Origin: Hahella sp. CCB-MM4
GTDB taxonomy: Bacteria; Pseudomonadota; Gammaproteobacteria; Pseudomonadales; Oleiphilaceae
Assembly: GCF_002260525.1 (NCBI RefSeq)
Contig: NZ_MRYI01000012.1
Coordinates: 1 to 64,000, forward strand
Direction of reading: 5' to 3'
Length of the DNA: 64,000 nt
The notes under the pieces were generated by a model that was not told where the DNA came from, did not search any database, and was given only the letters and a program-made list of their open reading frames with translations. Position 1 is the stretch's first letter, and every line of letters begins with the position of its first letter. The translations under genes were made by a program, and so were the position numbers. Shown here one piece after another: positions 17,206 through 29,084 of this stretch.

Positions 17206-18354
17206 ATGGAATCATACACACCTGCGATACTGGCACTTGAAGACGGAAGCGTATTTCATGGTATTTCTATTGGAGCCACCGGGCAAAGCATCGGTGAGGT
17301 TGTGTTTAACACCTCCATGACGGGATACCAGGAAATCCTTACCGACCCCTCCTACGCAAAACAAATCGTAACATTGACCTATCCTCACATCGGAAATACC
17401 GGTGTGAATACTGAAGATGTTGAGTCCGATCAGATATGGGCTGCCGGATTGGTAATTCGTGATCTGGCGATGGAGATGAGCAGCTGGAGAGCTGAAAAGT
17501 CCTTGTCTGAATACCTGAAGGAAAGCGGCATTGTCGGTATCGCCGATATTGATACCCGCCGTCTGACCCGGATTCTAAGGGAAAAAGGTGCCCAGAACGG
17601 ATGCATTATGGCGGGCGACGATCTTTCAATTGATGCGGCAATTGAAGCAGCCAAAGCCTTTCCCGGTTTGAAGGGGATGGACCTTGCAAAAGAAGTGACC
17701 CGCAAAGATACGGTGGAATGGACTGAGTCTACCTGGGTGCTCGGAGAGGGTTATCAAGCGCTGGGCGAGCCTGAGTTTCATGTCGTTGCTTATGACTTTG
17801 GGGTCAAGCGCAATATCTTGCGGATGCTGGCTGAGCGTGGCTGTAAGGTTACCGTTGTTCCAGCCCAGACTCCTGCGGCTCAAGTTGCAGCCTACAATCC
17901 TGATGGAATCTTTTTGTCCAATGGCCCGGGTGATCCAGAGCCGTGTGACTATGCCATCCAGGCAATCGAGGAGTTACTGAAGTCCGGCGTGCCAACTTTT
18001 GGTATCTGCCTTGGACATCAGTTATTGGCGCTTGCCAGTGGTGCCAAGACCGTCAAGATGAAGTTCGGTCACCATGGCGCAAACCATCCTGTTCAGGATC
18101 TGGACTCAGGTTGTGTCATGATTACCAGCCAAAACCATGGTTTTGCCGTGGATGAGGCGACACTGCCTGCAAATATCAGAGCGACACACAAATCATTGTT
18201 TGACGGTTCTCTGCAGGGCATTAGCCGCACTGATGTGCCGGCATTCAGTTTTCAGGGACACCCTGAAGCAAGTCCGGGGCCCCATGATGTTGCCCCGTTG
18301 TTCGATCAGTTTATAACTATGATGAGAGACGCCCAGCTTCGCACTGCGAATTAA
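17206..18354 (+). CDS. carA: Carbamoyl-phosphate synthase small (glutaminase) subunit
   Basis: Hydrolyses glutamine and channels ammonia to CarB for arginine and pyrimidine synthesis. 382 aa. The class I glutamine amidotransferase triad is visible: Cys in '[13 protein letters not shown]', and His/Glu in '[13 protein letters not shown]'. The N-terminal domain '[20 protein letters not shown]' is typical. The leader carries an attenuator-like hairpin. carB follows after 140 bp, without the extra gene that Pseudomonas aeruginosa has there. Confidence 0.97.
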   Translation: MESYTPAILALEDGSVFHGISIGATGQSIGEVVFNTSMTGYQEILTDPSYAKQIVTLTYPHIGNTGVNTEDVESDQIWAAGLVIRDLAMEMSSWRAEKSLSEYLKESGIVGIADIDTRRLTRILREKGAQNGCIMAGDDLSIDAAIEAAKAFPGLKGMDLAKEVTRKDTVEWTESTWVLGEGYQALGEPEFHVVAYDFGVKRNILRMLAERGCKVTVVPAQTPAAQVAAYNPDGIFLSNGPGDPEPCDYAIQAIEELLKSGVPTFGICLGHQLLALASGAKTVKMKFGHHGANHPVQDLDSGCVMITSQNHGFAVDEATLPANIRATHKSLFDGSLQGISRTDVPAFSFQGHPEASPGPHDVAPLFDQFITMMRDAQLRTAN

Positions 18355-18494
18355 CCGGCGGTACTTCCAGACAAGCGCTCCGGTTTTTGTGCATGCCTGC
18401 GCAGAAACTAAGGAGCGCTGCCACGCCGCAGCCGAGAGGGTGCGGTTTTTCGCACATGCTTGGTCAGATATTCGAATAGAGAAGAACGTTACAG

Positions 18495-21400
18495 ATGCCT
18501 AAACGTACAGATATTAAAAGTATCCTCATCATTGGTGCCGGTCCCATTGTTATCGGGCAGGCGTGTGAATTCGACTATTCCGGCGCACAGGCATGTAAAG
18601 CCCTGCGCGAGGAAGGTTACAAAGTCATTTTGGTTAACTCCAATCCCGCCACCATTATGACGGATCCAGCCATGGCGGATGCCACCTATATTGAGCCAAT
18701 CAGCTGGCAGGCGGTGGCCAAGATCATTGAGAAAGAGCGTCCTGATGCGCTGTTGCCTACCATGGGAGGGCAGACGGCGTTGAACTGTGCGTTGGATCTG
18801 GCTCGTGAAGGTGTGCTGGACAAGTTTGGCGTGGAAATGATCGGTGCGACTCAGGATGCCATCGATAAGGCGGAGGACCGGGAACGTTTTGACCGGGCCA
18901 TGAAAGCTATCGGTCTCGAAACGCCCAGAGCTGCGATTGCTCACAGCATGGAAGAGGCGATGCAGGTGCTGGATCAGATCGGTTTCCCCTGCATCATCCG
19001 TCCCTCATTTACCATGGGTGGTTCCGGTGGTGGTATCGCCTATAACAAAGAAGAGTTCATCGAGATTTGTGAGCGGGGGCTGGAGCTGTCGCCGACCAGT
19101 GAGCTGCTGATTGATGAATCGCTGATTGGATGGAAAGAATATGAGATGGAGGTTGTGCGTGACAAAAACGACAACTGTATCATCGTCTGTTCCATCGAAA
19201 ATTTTGATCCTATGGGAGTGCATACAGGTGATTCGATCACTGTCGCTCCTGCGCAAACCCTGACTGACAAAGAGTATCAGTTGATGCGGAATGCGTCGGT
19301 GGCGGTACTTCGTGAAATAGGTGTCGAAACGGGTGGTTCCAACGTGCAGTTTGGTATGGACCCGGAGACCGGCCGGATGGTGGTTATCGAGATGAATCCT
19401 CGGGTATCCCGTTCTTCGGCTTTGGCATCAAAGGCGACTGGATTTCCCATTGCCAAGGTCGCAGCGAAGCTGGCCATCGGCTATACCCTGGATGAGTTGC
19501 AGAACGATATTACGGGCGGTGCAACGCCGGCATCCTTCGAACCTAGCATCGACTATGTTGTAACCAAGATTCCACGATTCACGTTTGAGAAGTTTCCACA
19601 AGCCAACCCTACGCTGACCACGCAGATGAAATCTGTTGGTGAGGTGATGGCGATTGGTCGCAATTTTCAGGAGTCTATGCAGAAAGCATTGCGAGGCCTG
19701 GAAGTTGGATCCTGTGGTTTTGATCCGAAGCTGGATTTGACTGCGGAAGATGCGGATGAGTCCGTGGTTCGCGGATTGAAGCAGCCCACTGCTGATCGTA
19801 TCTGGTATATCGGTGATGCATTCCGTGCGGGGATGACTGTTGCGGAAATATTTGAGCACTGTATGGTCGATCCCTGGTATCTGGTTCAGATTGAGGATCT
19901 GATCAAAGAGGAAGAGGCGTTAACCAAACTGGCATTGTCGGATCTTACTGCTGAGCGCATGCGTCGCCTGAAACGCAAAGGGTTCTCCGATGAGCGTCTG
20001 GCTCAGTTGCTTGGAATCAATGAAAAAGCGCTGCGGAAGCAACGACATGATTTTGGTGTGCGTCCCGTATATAAGCGTGTGGATACCTGTGCAGCTGAGT
20101 TTGCTTCTTCTACGGCTTATATGTACTCCAGCTATGATGAAGAGTGCGAGGCGCAGCCTAGTGATCGTGAAAAAATTATTGTAATCGGCGGTGGTCCTAA
20201 CCGAATTGGTCAGGGAATCGAGTTCGACTACTGTTGTGTGCATGCAGCGCTGGCGCTGCGTGATGATGGTTATGAAACCATTATGATCAACTGTAATCCG
20301 GAGACGGTTTCTACAGATTATGACACTTCGGATCGTCTGTATTTTGAGCCGATTACACTGGAAGATGTGTTGGCGATCGTAGATGTCGAAAAACCCAAAG
20401 GGGTTATCGTTCATTATGGCGGTCAGACTCCTCTTAAATTGGCGCGCGGTCTGGAAGATGCCGGGGTTCCCATTATTGGTACCACGCCTGACGCGATTGA
20501 CCGCGCCGAAGACCGTGAGCGCTTCCAGCAGATGATTACCCGTCTTGGGCTGCTGCAGCCACCCAATGCAACCGCACGGAGTCTGGAGCAGGCGCTGTCC
20601 CATGCCAAGGAGATCGGCTACCCGTTAGTGGTACGTCCTTCCTATGTATTGGGCGGACGGGCAATGGAAATTGTTTACGATGAGGTCGAACTCAAGCGCT
20701 ATATGCGTGAGGCCGTAATGGTTTCCAATGATAGTCCTGTGTTGCTGGATCACTTCCTGAATGCGGCTGTTGAGGTGGATATTGATGCCGTGTCTGACGG
20801 CAAAACCGTCGTGATCGGTGCCATCATGCAGCATATTGAGCAGGCTGGGGTGCATTCCGGTGACTCGGCCTGTTCCTTGCCGCCTTATAGTCTGGCTGCT
20901 GACGTGCAGGATCAGATGCGCGAAATGGTTATCAAAATGGCGCTTGAACTTCAGGTGGTAGGTTTGATGAACGTTCAGTTGGCGTATCAGGATGGCCATA
21001 TCTATGTTATCGAGGTTAATCCTCGGGCTTCCCGGACGGTGCCGTTTGTGTCTAAGGCAATTGGTATGTCCCTGGCCAAGGTGGCGGCGCTGGCGATGGC
21101 TGGTAAATCACTGGAAGAGCAAGGGTTTACTCATGAGATTGTACCTAAGTTCTACAATGTGAAAGAATCGATCTTCCCGTTCAACAAGTTCCAGGGTGTT
21201 GACCCGATTCTTGGGCCGGAAATGAAGTCTACCGGTGAAGTGATGGGGATCGCGCGTACTTTTGATGAAGCGTTTGCCAAAGCGGCTGCTGCCGGTGGGG
21301 ATCTTATGCCGGTCAAAGGGACTGCATTTATCAGTGTACGTGATGCGGATAAACCTGGTGCGGTGAGTGTTGCACGCAGTCTGGTTGAAAGCGGTTTCCG

Positions 21401-21710
21401 CATTATGGCGACTGGTGGAACGGCCCAGGTGTTACAGGATGCCGGGATCGAAGTGAAGCAAATCAATAAGGTGCGTGAAGGTCGTCCGCATATTGTCGAT
21501 GCCATTAAGAATGAAGAAGTGGATCTGATTATCAACACCACTGAAGGCAGAAAGGCGATTGCGGACTCTGCAGAAATTCGTAAATCAGCTTTGCGACACA
21601 AGGTGACCTATACTACAACCCTGACCGGTGGCGAGGCGTTCTGTCGTGCTATCAGGGTTGGGCAGGATCATGAAGTTAACAGGCTGCAGGATATTCACGC
21701 GGCGAACTAA
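18495..21710 (+). CDS. carB: Carbamoyl-phosphate synthase large subunit
   Basis: The synthetase subunit makes carbamoyl phosphate from bicarbonate, ammonia and two ATP. 1071 aa, normal length, two homologous ATP-grasp halves: the first begins '[20 protein letters not shown]', the second near residue 558 with '[19 protein letters not shown]'. The C-terminal MGS-like allosteric domain ('[19 protein letters not shown]') binds UMP and ornithine in the family. The 140-bp carA-carB gap contains short hairpins but no clear terminator. Confidence 0.98.
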   Translation: MPKRTDIKSILIIGAGPIVIGQACEFDYSGAQACKALREEGYKVILVNSNPATIMTDPAMADATYIEPISWQAVAKIIEKERPDALLPTMGGQTALNCALDLAREGVLDKFGVEMIGATQDAIDKAEDRERFDRAMKAIGLETPRAAIAHSMEEAMQVLDQIGFPCIIRPSFTMGGSGGGIAYNKEEFIEICERGLELSPTSELLIDESLIGWKEYEMEVVRDKNDNCIIVCSIENFDPMGVHTGDSITVAPAQTLTDKEYQLMRNASVAVLREIGVETGGSNVQFGMDPETGRMVVIEMNPRVSRSSALASKATGFPIAKVAAKLAIGYTLDELQNDITGGATPASFEPSIDYVVTKIPRFTFEKFPQANPTLTTQMKSVGEVMAIGRNFQESMQKALRGLEVGSCGFDPKLDLTAEDADESVVRGLKQPTADRIWYIGDAFRAGMTVAEIFEHCMVDPWYLVQIEDLIKEEEALTKLALSDLTAERMRRLKRKGFSDERLAQLLGINEKALRKQRHDFGVRPVYKRVDTCAAEFASSTAYMYSSYDEECEAQPSDREKIIVIGGGPNRIGQGIEFDYCCVHAALALRDDGYETIMINCNPETVSTDYDTSDRLYFEPITLEDVLAIVDVEKPKGVIVHYGGQTPLKLARGLEDAGVPIIGTTPDAIDRAEDRERFQQMITRLGLLQPPNATARSLEQALSHAKEIGYPLVVRPSYVLGGRAMEIVYDEVELKRYMREAVMVSNDSPVLLDHFLNAAVEVDIDAVSDGKTVVIGAIMQHIEQAGVHSGDSACSLPPYSLAADVQDQMREMVIKMALELQVVGLMNVQLAYQDGHIYVIEVNPRASRTVPFVSKAIGMSLAKVAALAMAGKSLEEQGFTHEIVPKFYNVKESIFPFNKFQGVDPILGPEMKSTGEVMGIARTFDEAFAKAAAAGGDLMPVKGTAFISVRDADKPGAVSVARSLVESGFRIMATGGTAQVLQDAGIEVKQINKVREGRPHIVDAIKNEEVDLIINTTEGRKAIADSAEIRKSALRHKVTYTTTLTGGEAFCRAIRVGQDHEVNRLQDIHAAN

Positions 21711-21751
21711 GTTTTGTTTTCTGTTCGCCTAAGGAAAGTGATAAAGGTTTT

Positions 21752-22228
21752 ATGAATAAAGTACCTATGACTAAAGCAGGGGAGAAAGCCCTGCGTGAAG
21801 AGTTAAGCCGTTTAAAAACCGTAGATCGTCCTAAAGTGATCGAAGCGATTGCTGATGCGCGTGAGCACGGGGACTTGAAAGAGAATGCTGAATACCATGC
21901 TGCTCGAGAGCAGCAAAGCTTCATTGAGGGGCGGATTCAGGAGATTGAAGGCAAGTTGTCGATGTGTCAGGTGATTGACGTGTCGTCTATCCCTAATACC
22001 GGTAAGGTTATTTTTGGTGTGACGGTGGATATCATTAATCTCGATACTGATGAGGTGAGCACCTACACTATCGTTGGTGACGATGAGGCTGATATCAAGC
22101 AGAACAAAATCTCAATCTCTTCGCCAATTGCTCGTGCATTGGTTGGAAAAGAGGTTGGTGATGTGGTTGTCGTCAAAATTCCAAGCGGGTTGGTCGAATA
22201 CGAAATCGAAGAAGTTCGTCACGCCTGA
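21752..22228 (+). CDS. greA: Transcript cleavage factor GreA
   Basis: Binds the RNA polymerase secondary channel and promotes cleavage of backtracked RNA. 158 aa: an N-terminal coiled-coil hairpin with the acidic tip '[20 protein letters not shown]' (residues 35-54) and a C-terminal FKBP-like domain with '[20 protein letters not shown]'. It follows carB by 41 bp and ends at a strong terminator. Confidence 0.97.
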   Translation: MNKVPMTKAGEKALREELSRLKTVDRPKVIEAIADAREHGDLKENAEYHAAREQQSFIEGRIQEIEGKLSMCQVIDVSSIPNTGKVIFGVTVDIINLDTDEVSTYTIVGDDEADIKQNKISISSPIARALVGKEVGDVVVVKIPSGLVEYEIEEVRHA

Positions 22229-22246
22229 GAATAGTTTCGTCAATGT

Positions 22247-22280
22247 AAGAGCCGGATTGCTGTAATCCGGCTCTTTTTAT
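22247..22280 (+). terminator. Intrinsic terminator after greA
   Basis: AAGAGCCGGATT-GCTGT-AATCCGGCTCTT followed by a T-rich run: a 12-bp perfect stem. It separates greA from the convergent yhbY. Confidence 0.93.
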
Positions 22281-22323
22281 TTTGGGGGCAGGTGGGCTGT
22301 CCGGTGTGCAGGCATCGAACAGA

Positions 22324-22659
22324 CTATCTTCTACCGGTCTGACTTTTACCGGCCTGCGCGCGAAGAATGTTGGACAGTTTGGGGTTGGGCTTCGGATTGC
22401 GACGTAACAATATAGCCGTTTTTCCGATTAGCTGGACCAGCTCGCAACGAACCATTTTGCAGAGTTCTTCAACCAATTCTGCCCGCTCATCACGTTCGCC
22501 GGCGGCGATCTTGACCTTGATAAGCTCGTGGTCCGTCAGCGCTCTCTCCAGTTCGCCAATTACGCCTTCAGTAACGCCGTTTCCGGCTATAATGACGACA
22601 GGTTTTAAGTGGTGGGCAATCGCTTTGTATTGCTTGCGCTGCTCGATAGATAAAGCCAT
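22324..22659 (-). CDS. yhbY: CRM-domain RNA-binding protein YhbY
   Basis: A 111-aa single CRM-domain protein that associates with the pre-50S ribosome in other bacteria. It starts MALSIEQRKQYKAIAHHLKP and has the RNA-binding loop 'VIIAGNGVTEGVIGEL' (a divergent GxxG) and 'ELVQLIGKTAILLRRNPK'. It is divergent from rlmE, with the 138-bp gap shared as promoter region. Confidence 0.93.
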   Translation of the reverse strand: MALSIEQRKQYKAIAHHLKPVVIIAGNGVTEGVIGELERALTDHELIKVKIAAGERDERAELVEELCKMVRCELVQLIGKTAILLRRNPKPNPKLSNILRAQAGKSQTGRR

Positions 22660-22797
22660 AGGGAATAAACACTCCGGTAAATAATGGCGACATTTTAGCT
22701 GAAGCCTGCTGTGAATCCGAGCCTTTTGCCGCTATTGAGGTGGCTTTTTGTCGCAAAGATGCTCAGCAAGGTTAATTTTAATTTTTGAGGTGATATC

Positions 22798-23421
22798 GTG
22801 GCGCGTTCTAAATCCAGTAATCGCTGGCTGCAGGAGCATCATAGTGATGTTTATGTGAAAAAATCCAAGGAGGATGGTTATAGGTCCCGTGCCAGCTATA
22901 AGCTTCTGGAGTTGGACAGGCTCGATAAGCTGTTGAAACCTGGTATGACGGTGATCGATCTGGGGGCTGCACCTGGGGGGTGGTCGCAGATTGTGGCGGA
23001 AAAGGTTGGTGATAAAGGTGTGGTTATCGCCTGCGATCTTCTGCCGATGGATAATATTGCCGGTGTAGAGTTTGTTCAGGGAGACTTTACAGAAGATGAA
23101 GTCCTCGAAAATATTTTGCAATTAGTGAATGAGCGTCCGGTCGACCTTGTAATTTCAGATATGGCCCCCAATATGAGTGGGATGAAGGCTGTAGACATCC
23201 CTAAGGCTATGTATTTGGTGGAATTGGCACTGGATCTGGCGGATAGGGTGTTGAAAAAGAATGGCGTGTTTGTCGCCAAGGTTTTTCATGGTGTTGGTTT
23301 TGATGAGTTGTTAAAGGACGCGCGTCAAAAGTTTTCCACTGTGGTGATTCGAAAGCCTGATGCCTCAAGATCCCGGTCAAGAGAAACTTATCTGGTGGCA
23401 AAGGGGTTTAAGGGCGGTTAA
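22798..23421 (+). CDS. rlmE: 23S rRNA 2'-O-methyltransferase RlmE (FtsJ)
   Basis: Methylates U2552 of 23S rRNA in the A loop, using SAM. The GTG start gives 207 aa beginning [20 protein letters not shown]. The SAM site is '[16 protein letters not shown]'. The catalytic K-D-K-E residues fall in '[10 protein letters not shown]', '[11 protein letters not shown]', '[10 protein letters not shown]' and '[12 protein letters not shown]'. ftsH follows after 149 bp, the rlmE-ftsH order of E. coli, where the pair is heat-induced. Confidence 0.96.
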   Translation: MARSKSSNRWLQEHHSDVYVKKSKEDGYRSRASYKLLELDRLDKLLKPGMTVIDLGAAPGGWSQIVAEKVGDKGVVIACDLLPMDNIAGVEFVQGDFTEDEVLENILQLVNERPVDLVISDMAPNMSGMKAVDIPKAMYLVELALDLADRVLKKNGVFVAKVFHGVGFDELLKDARQKFSTVVIRKPDASRSRSRETYLVAKGFKGG

Positions 23422-23570
23422 TGAGCTAAAATTAATGATGCTCTTAGCTAAATTCTATGCGGGGCAATATGGCGTATGGCCAGGACATATAGTAAGGTTC
23501 TGGTTGATATCGGGTATAGTCCCGCCAAATGTGCGAGATACACTTTTAGAAGTTAAAAGAGGGTTGGCCC

Positions 23571-25514
23571 TTGAACGATATGGCTAAAAATTTATTACTC
23601 TGGCTGATCATAGCGGCTGTTCTGCTGACAGTTTTTAACAATTTTAATGTTCCGTCGTCAGCGCAGAAGCTTAATTACTCCGAGTTCCTGCAAATGGTTG
23701 ATAACGGCCAGGTGCGGAAAGTGGCTATTGATGGGCTGACGATAGATGGTGAGCGACAGGATGGTTCCCGCTTTACCACAATACGACCCCCGGTCACGGA
23801 TATCGATCTGATTGGTGATCTGCTCAAGAATGATGTGGTTGTCGAGGGGCGTGAGCCGGAAAAACAAAGTATCTGGACACAATTGCTGGTCGCATCTTTC
23901 CCGATTCTGGTGATTATCGCGGTATTCATGTTCTTTATGCGGCAAATGCAGGGCGGTGCCGGTGGCAAGGGGCCGATGTCATTTGGCAAGAGTAAAGCTC
24001 GTCTGATGGGAGAGGACCAGATTAAAACCACCTTTGCTGATGTTGCTGGTGTTGATGAGGCGAAGGAAGAGGTGAAGGAGATTGTTGATTTTCTTCGTGA
24101 TCCGAGCAAGTTTCAGCGCCTTGGTGGAAAGATTCCTCGTGGTGTGCTGATGGTTGGCTCGCCTGGTACCGGTAAAACACTGCTTGCCAAAGCCATTGCC
24201 GGTGAGGCAAAAGTGCCGTTCTTTTCTATTTCCGGTTCTGACTTTGTGGAAATGTTTGTCGGTGTTGGTGCTTCTCGTGTCAGGGATATGTTTGATCAGG
24301 CAAAGAAGCAGGCGCCTTGTATCATATTTATTGATGAGATCGATGCTGTGGGCCGTCATCGTGGCGCGGGTTTGGGTGGTGGTCATGATGAGCGTGAGCA
24401 GACTTTGAACCAGTTGCTGGTCGAAATGGATGGGTTTGAAGGCAATGAAGGTGTGATTGTTATTGCTGCAACCAACCGTCCGGACGTGTTGGATCCGGCG
24501 TTGTTGCGTCCAGGTCGTTTCGATAGGCAGGTGGTTGTAGGGTTGCCGGATATCGTTGGTCGTGAGCAGATTTTGAAAGTGCATCTGCGCAAGGTGCCGG
24601 TAGAGGATGATGTCAATCCTGCGGTTATTGCGCGCGGTACTCCTGGATTTTCAGGGGCTGATTTGGCCAACTTGGTGAATGAGGCTGCATTGTTTGCGGC
24701 GCGTGCCAATAAGCGCACTGTCAGCATGCAGGAAATGGAGTTGGCCAAAGACAAAATCATGATGGGTGCAGAGCGTAAATCCATGGTGATGTCCGAGAAA
24801 GAAAAGCGGAACACTGCCTATCATGAAGCCGGGCATGCAATTGTCGGGCGGCTGGTGCCGGAACACGACCCTGTGTACAAAGTGAGTATTATTCCTCGTG
24901 GCAGAGCTTTGGGTGTTACCATGTTTCTGCCTGAAGAAGATCGATACAGTCATAGCCGTCAATCGCTGATCAGTCAGATTTGCAGTTTGTTCGGTGGTCG
25001 TATCGCTGAAGAGATCACGTTAGGCTCTGAGGGTGTGACGACCGGTGCTTCGAATGATATTCAGCGGGCAACGGAGCTGGCGCGAAATATGGTCACCAAA
25101 TGGGGGTTGTCTGAAAAGCTTGGCCCGCTGATGTATGACGACGAAAACCAGGAAGTGTTCCTTGGTCGTAGTGCTGGTCATGCACAAAAAGTCTATTCTC
25201 CTGAAACTGCGCAGCGCATAGATGATGAAATCCGTACCATTATTGATGACTGTTATGCGCGTGCTAAGCAAATTCTTGTCGATCATATGGATAAGCTGCA
25301 TATGATGGCCGATGCTTTGATGAAGTATGAGACCATCGATAGTGAGCAGATCGATGCCATTATGGCTGGAAGAGAACCTAATCCGCCAAAAGGTTGGGGG
25401 GATTCGGATCCTCCTGGTGGAGCAAAAGTAACTCCTGACTCGGTGCAGGGGGGAGCTCCGAAGGGGGTAGACCCTAAAGGCGGACCGATAGGTGGTCCTG
25501 CGGGAACTGTTTAA
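23571..25514 (+). CDS. ftsH: ATP-dependent membrane zinc metalloprotease FtsH
   Basis: A hexameric AAA+ protease that degrades membrane proteins and regulators such as sigma-32 and LpxC. The TTG start (AGAGGG about eight bases upstream) gives [11 protein letters not shown], parallel to the E. coli start MSDMAK; an ATG nine bases later is the alternative. There are two transmembrane helices (about residues 7-23 and 103-123). Walker A is 'GSPGTGKT', with Ser where Pro is usual; then '[11 protein letters not shown]', the arginine fingers in 'RPGRFDRQ' and the zinc motif HEAGH. The C-terminal tail is Gly/Pro-rich. Confidence 0.97.
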   Translation: MNDMAKNLLLWLIIAAVLLTVFNNFNVPSSAQKLNYSEFLQMVDNGQVRKVAIDGLTIDGERQDGSRFTTIRPPVTDIDLIGDLLKNDVVVEGREPEKQSIWTQLLVASFPILVIIAVFMFFMRQMQGGAGGKGPMSFGKSKARLMGEDQIKTTFADVAGVDEAKEEVKEIVDFLRDPSKFQRLGGKIPRGVLMVGSPGTGKTLLAKAIAGEAKVPFFSISGSDFVEMFVGVGASRVRDMFDQAKKQAPCIIFIDEIDAVGRHRGAGLGGGHDEREQTLNQLLVEMDGFEGNEGVIVIAATNRPDVLDPALLRPGRFDRQVVVGLPDIVGREQILKVHLRKVPVEDDVNPAVIARGTPGFSGADLANLVNEAALFAARANKRTVSMQEMELAKDKIMMGAERKSMVMSEKEKRNTAYHEAGHAIVGRLVPEHDPVYKVSIIPRGRALGVTMFLPEEDRYSHSRQSLISQICSLFGGRIAEEITLGSEGVTTGASNDIQRATELARNMVTKWGLSEKLGPLMYDDENQEVFLGRSAGHAQKVYSPETAQRIDDEIRTIIDDCYARAKQILVDHMDKLHMMADALMKYETIDSEQIDAIMAGREPNPPKGWGDSDPPGGAKVTPDSVQGGAPKGVDPKGGPIGGPAGTV

Positions 25515-25533
25515 TAGTCTCCGACTCTTTTGA

Positions 25534-25559
25534 AAGGCCCGGTTAATCCGGGTCTTTTT
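25534..25559 (+). terminator. Intrinsic terminator after ftsH
   Basis: AAGGCCCGG-TTAAT-CCGGGTCTTTTT: a stem with one G-T pair and a T run, 20 bp after the ftsH stop and before folP. Confidence 0.85.
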
Positions 25560-25608
25560 GTTTGGGGTGCTACACTGAAATTACTATTCTGGCGGTTATC
25601 AAAATTCC

Positions 25609-26445
25609 ATGCGTGTTCAATTTCCTCGTAAAACGATCGATCTTTCTACCCCTTGTGTGATGGGGGTGCTTAACGTAACGCCGGATTCTTTTTCTGATGG
25701 TGGCTGCTTTAACCGGCTAGATGCGGCGCTGCGGCAGGTGGAAAAAATGGTTTCCGAGGGAGCTGTTTTTATCGATGTAGGTGGAGAGTCTACGAGGCCG
25801 GGTGCCGCTCCGGTGTCTGAATCCGATGAGCTGGATAGGGTTTGTCCGGTAGTGGAGGCTGTTTGTAGAGAGTTTGATGTCGTTGTCTCTTTGGATACCA
25901 GTACAGCCTCTGTTATGCGTGAGGGTGTGCGGCTGGGGGCAGGACTGATTAATGATGTGCGTGCCCTGGAGAGACCGGGGGCGGTTGAAGCTGCCATTGA
26001 AGCAGGTGTGCCGGTCTGTGTGATGCACATGCGTGGGACGCCTCAGACAATGCAGGATGATCCTCGCTACAAGGACCCTGTTCAAGAGGTGAAGGATTAT
26101 CTCATGGGGCGGGTAGAGTCACTTGTTCTGCAAGGGGTTGAGAGAGAGCGTATTATCCTTGATCCGGGGTTTGGATTTGGTAAGACGTTGGAGCACAATT
26201 TAAGGCTTCTTGATCAGATTGAAGGATTTGTGGATCTGGGGTTTCCTGTGCTGGCTGGGATTTCGCGTAAAAGCATGCTGGGGATGATTACAGGTAAGGA
26301 TGTTGATCAAAGGTTGCCTGCAAGCCTCTCTGCGGCGGCGCTGGCTGTGTATAATGGCGCGCATATTATTCGGGCGCATGATGTGGCTGCTACGGTGGAC
26401 GCGGTAAAAGTGGCGGTAGCCGTTAGGAAGTCGCGAGACCTATAG
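25609..26445 (+). CDS. folP: Dihydropteroate synthase
   Basis: Condenses p-aminobenzoate with the pterin diphosphate in folate synthesis and is the sulfonamide target. 278 aa, TIM barrel. Signature strings are 'GVLNVTPDSFSDGG' (residues 19-32), 'FIDVGGESTRPGA', 'LINDVRAL' and 'ILDPGFGFGKTLEHN', then 'GISRKSMLG' near the C-terminus. It lies between ftsH and glmM as in E. coli and Pseudomonas. Confidence 0.96.
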   Translation: MRVQFPRKTIDLSTPCVMGVLNVTPDSFSDGGCFNRLDAALRQVEKMVSEGAVFIDVGGESTRPGAAPVSESDELDRVCPVVEAVCREFDVVVSLDTSTASVMREGVRLGAGLINDVRALERPGAVEAAIEAGVPVCVMHMRGTPQTMQDDPRYKDPVQEVKDYLMGRVESLVLQGVERERIILDPGFGFGKTLEHNLRLLDQIEGFVDLGFPVLAGISRKSMLGMITGKDVDQRLPASLSAAALAVYNGAHIIRAHDVAATVDAVKVAVAVRKSRDL

Positions 26446-26462
26446 AATTTATGAGGTGATAA

Positions 26463-27797
26463 GTGGGTAAAGAGTTTTTTGGTACAGATGGCATTCGCGG
26501 AAAGGTGGGCGAAGGTGTCATAACCCCTGAATTTATGTTGAAGCTTGGATGGGCTGCTGGAAAGGTATTTCGGCAAGAAGGGAAGCGGAATAGAGTGTTA
26601 ATAGGAAAGGACACACGAATATCTGGATACATGTTTGAGTCTGCACTTGAGTCAGGGCTCGCGGCTGCGGGAGTGGACGTGGCTATGTTGGGACCAATGC
26701 CGACGCCGGCTATCGCGTATCTCACCAGAACTTTCAGGGCTTGTGCTGGTATTGTGATTAGTGCATCCCATAATCCTCATTATGACAATGGTGTGAAGTT
26801 TTTTTCCGCTCAAGGGGCCAAGCTTCCTGATGAGGTTGAATTGCAGATTGAAGATCATTTGCGTCAGCCTATGCAGGTCTGTGATTCGAGCCTGTTAGGC
26901 AAGGCGGCACGCTTTGAGGATGCGAAGGGGCGCTACATAGAGTTCTGTAAGAGTACGGTTCCGTTTAATCTCTCTCTGTCAGGTTTGAAAATAGTTTTGG
27001 ATTGCGCTGACGGGGCGACTTATCAAGTGGCTCCAAGTGTATTTCGGGAGCTGGGCGCTAAAGTTGAGACCATGGGGGTGAGCCCTGATGGTCTGAATAT
27101 TAACCATCAGGTGGGCTCAACTCATCCGGAGGCATTGGCTGCCAAGGTGATAGAGTCTGGGGCGGATCTTGGTATTGCCTTTGATGGTGATGGTGACCGT
27201 GTGGTCATGGTGGATCATAAAGGTGAGATTGTCGATGGTGATGAGCTTATTTTTGTGATTGCCAGAGACAAGCAATCTACCGGACGATTGCAAGGCGGCG
27301 TAGTGGGAACCTTGATGACAAATTTTGGTGCTGAGTTGGCTTTCAATGGTCTGGGTATACCGTTTGTCAGGGCTAAAGTTGGTGACCGCTATGTGATGGA
27401 GAAGCTGCAGGAAAATCAGTGGGCGCTTGGAGGTGAGGGTTCGGGGCATATCGTATGTCTTGACTGTACGACTACCGGTGACGGGATTATTTCTGCTCTT
27501 CAGGTGTTGGTTGCGATGGTGTGTCAGGGGCGTTCTCTGCATGAATTGAAACAGGGAATGACAAAGTTGCCGCAGCATATGATTAATGTCCGGGTTTCGC
27601 AAAAGATCGATATAGAAATTGAGTCGATCCAGGTGGCGGTAAAAGCAGCGGAGCAGCAGTTGGCAGGGAGGGGGCGAGTTCTTTTGAGGCCTTCAGGAAC
27701 GGAGCCTGTAATACGGGTGATGGCTGAAGGTGAGGATTCAGAATTGGTTGTCGCTGTAACCCAAGAGTTGGCTAGAGCGGTAGAAAAGGCAGTCTAA
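26463..27797 (+). CDS. glmM: Phosphoglucosamine mutase
   Basis: Interconverts glucosamine-6-P and glucosamine-1-P for peptidoglycan and LPS precursors. GTG start, 444 aa. The phosphoserine loop is '[17 protein letters not shown]' (Ser near residue 102), the Mg site '[12 protein letters not shown]', the sugar-binding loop '[12 protein letters not shown]' and the phosphate loop '[12 protein letters not shown]'. It follows folP by 17 bp and is probably in one transcript with it. Confidence 0.97.
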   Translation: MGKEFFGTDGIRGKVGEGVITPEFMLKLGWAAGKVFRQEGKRNRVLIGKDTRISGYMFESALESGLAAAGVDVAMLGPMPTPAIAYLTRTFRACAGIVISASHNPHYDNGVKFFSAQGAKLPDEVELQIEDHLRQPMQVCDSSLLGKAARFEDAKGRYIEFCKSTVPFNLSLSGLKIVLDCADGATYQVAPSVFRELGAKVETMGVSPDGLNINHQVGSTHPEALAAKVIESGADLGIAFDGDGDRVVMVDHKGEIVDGDELIFVIARDKQSTGRLQGGVVGTLMTNFGAELAFNGLGIPFVRAKVGDRYVMEKLQENQWALGGEGSGHIVCLDCTTTGDGIISALQVLVAMVCQGRSLHELKQGMTKLPQHMINVRVSQKIDIEIESIQVAVKAAEQQLAGRGRVLLRPSGTEPVIRVMAEGEDSELVVAVTQELARAVEKAV

Positions 27798-27909
27798 GAG
27801 CCTTCTAAAGCGGTTATATTGCTGCTGATCTTTTTGGTGGCGATTAACTGCTTGTATCTTAGATCCAGTTTCGGTAGTATTTGCGCCTCGCTGCGATCCG
27901 GGAGGCAAA

Positions 27910-28656
27910 ATGCGTTCAAAATTGGTGGCTGGAAACTGGAAGTCCAACGGTAGCTTGGTGTCAAACAAGTCTCTGTTGAGTGCTCTGAAAGAGTGTTCCT
28001 TTGGGCCGGATGTGAACGTGTTGGTGAGCCCTCCTGCAGTATATCTTGCAGGCGTTGCAAATGATTTGCAGGGTAGTAAGATCGAAGTGGGTGCTCAGAA
28101 TTGCTCTGCCCATGACAGTGGAGCTTTCACCGGTGAGGTGACTGCTGAAATGCTGAAAGAAGTGGGCGCAAGTTGGGTGGTTCTCGGGCACTCTGAAAGG
28201 CGTGCAATATTTGGTGAGAGTGATTCGGATGTCGCCGCCAAAGTAAAAAAGGCATTGAATGCTGATCTCAGGCCGATTGTGTGTGTCGGTGAGACTCTCG
28301 AAGAAAGAGAGGCTGGTCGGGCTGAAGATGTATGTGTTTCCCAGTTAGATGGCGCCATGGCAGAAGTAAAGGCTGATGAACGCTGGGTTATAGCCTACGA
28401 ACCCGTTTGGGCAATCGGAACTGGAAAGACTGCCTCTGCTGAAGATGCGCAGGCAATGCATAAAGTGCTAAGAAATCGCTTGCGGGAAGTTTGTGGCGAT
28501 GTGGCCGATAGAATTCAAATTCTGTACGGTGGTAGCGTAAAGGCATCAAACGCCAGTGAGTTGTTTCAGCAACAGGATATTGATGGTGCACTGGTTGGCG
28601 GTGCATCGTTGAAAGCCGAAGAATTTGCTGCAATTATTGCTGCAGCGGGTAATTAA
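27910..28656 (+). CDS. tpiA: Triosephosphate isomerase
   Basis: Interconverts DHAP and glyceraldehyde-3-P. 248 aa, TIM barrel. Substrate Lys is in 'VAGNWKSNGS', catalytic His in 'VVLGHSERRAIFGE', catalytic Glu in 'AYEPVWAIGTGKTAS', and the phosphate-binding 'ILYGGSVKASNASEL' is near the end. secG follows after 12 bp. Confidence 0.97.
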   Translation: MRSKLVAGNWKSNGSLVSNKSLLSALKECSFGPDVNVLVSPPAVYLAGVANDLQGSKIEVGAQNCSAHDSGAFTGEVTAEMLKEVGASWVVLGHSERRAIFGESDSDVAAKVKKALNADLRPIVCVGETLEEREAGRAEDVCVSQLDGAMAEVKADERWVIAYEPVWAIGTGKTASAEDAQAMHKVLRNRLREVCGDVADRIQILYGGSVKASNASELFQQQDIDGALVGGASLKAEEFAAIIAAAGN

Positions 28657-28668
28657 GGTGGATGTGTA

Positions 28669-29049
28669 ATGGAGTTGATCGAAACTCTGGTTGTAGTGGT
28701 TCATGTTATCGTCGCTGCTGGCGTGATAGGTTTGGTGTTGCTGCAGCAAGGTAAAGGGGCTGACATGGGGGCCGCGTTTGGAGCTGGCGCTTCTCAGACT
28801 CTATTTGGATCTCAGGGAAGTGGAAACTTTCTGACCAAAATGACATCCCTCTTGGCTATTGTGTTTTTTGTAAGCAGTTTCGCCCTTGCGGTTTTTGCCA
28901 AGCAAAAATCTGAAGAAATTGCTCAACAGGATTTTGTTCCGCAAGTGATTGAGAGTGCTCCTGAGCAGGCAGTCCCTGCTTTGGATGATGCGACTCCTCC
29001 ACCTGCAGAAGAAGCTGCGGCTGACGAAGGGAAGCCGGTCCTCGAATAA
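28669..29049 (+). CDS. secG: Preprotein translocase subunit SecG
   Basis: A small SecYEG subunit in the inner membrane. 126 aa: two transmembrane helices (about residues 3-24 and 52-74) joined by 'QQGKGADMGAAFGAGASQTL', the conserved cytoplasmic loop. The C-terminal tail is acidic and Ala/Pro-rich. It is followed by tRNA-Leu, as in E. coli and Pseudomonas. Confidence 0.96.
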   Translation: MELIETLVVVVHVIVAAGVIGLVLLQQGKGADMGAAFGAGASQTLFGSQGSGNFLTKMTSLLAIVFFVSSFALAVFAKQKSEEIAQQDFVPQVIESAPEQAVPALDDATPPPAEEAAADEGKPVLE

Positions 29050-29084
29050 GGTGATTGGACGTTAGTCTGGTTACAAATAGATTT

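Noticed and set aside
23422-23570. Heat-shock promoter ahead of ftsH
   Set aside because: The best candidate (TTGATA, 11-bp spacer, CCCGCCAAAT) has a spacer too short and a poor -10, so it was not listed.
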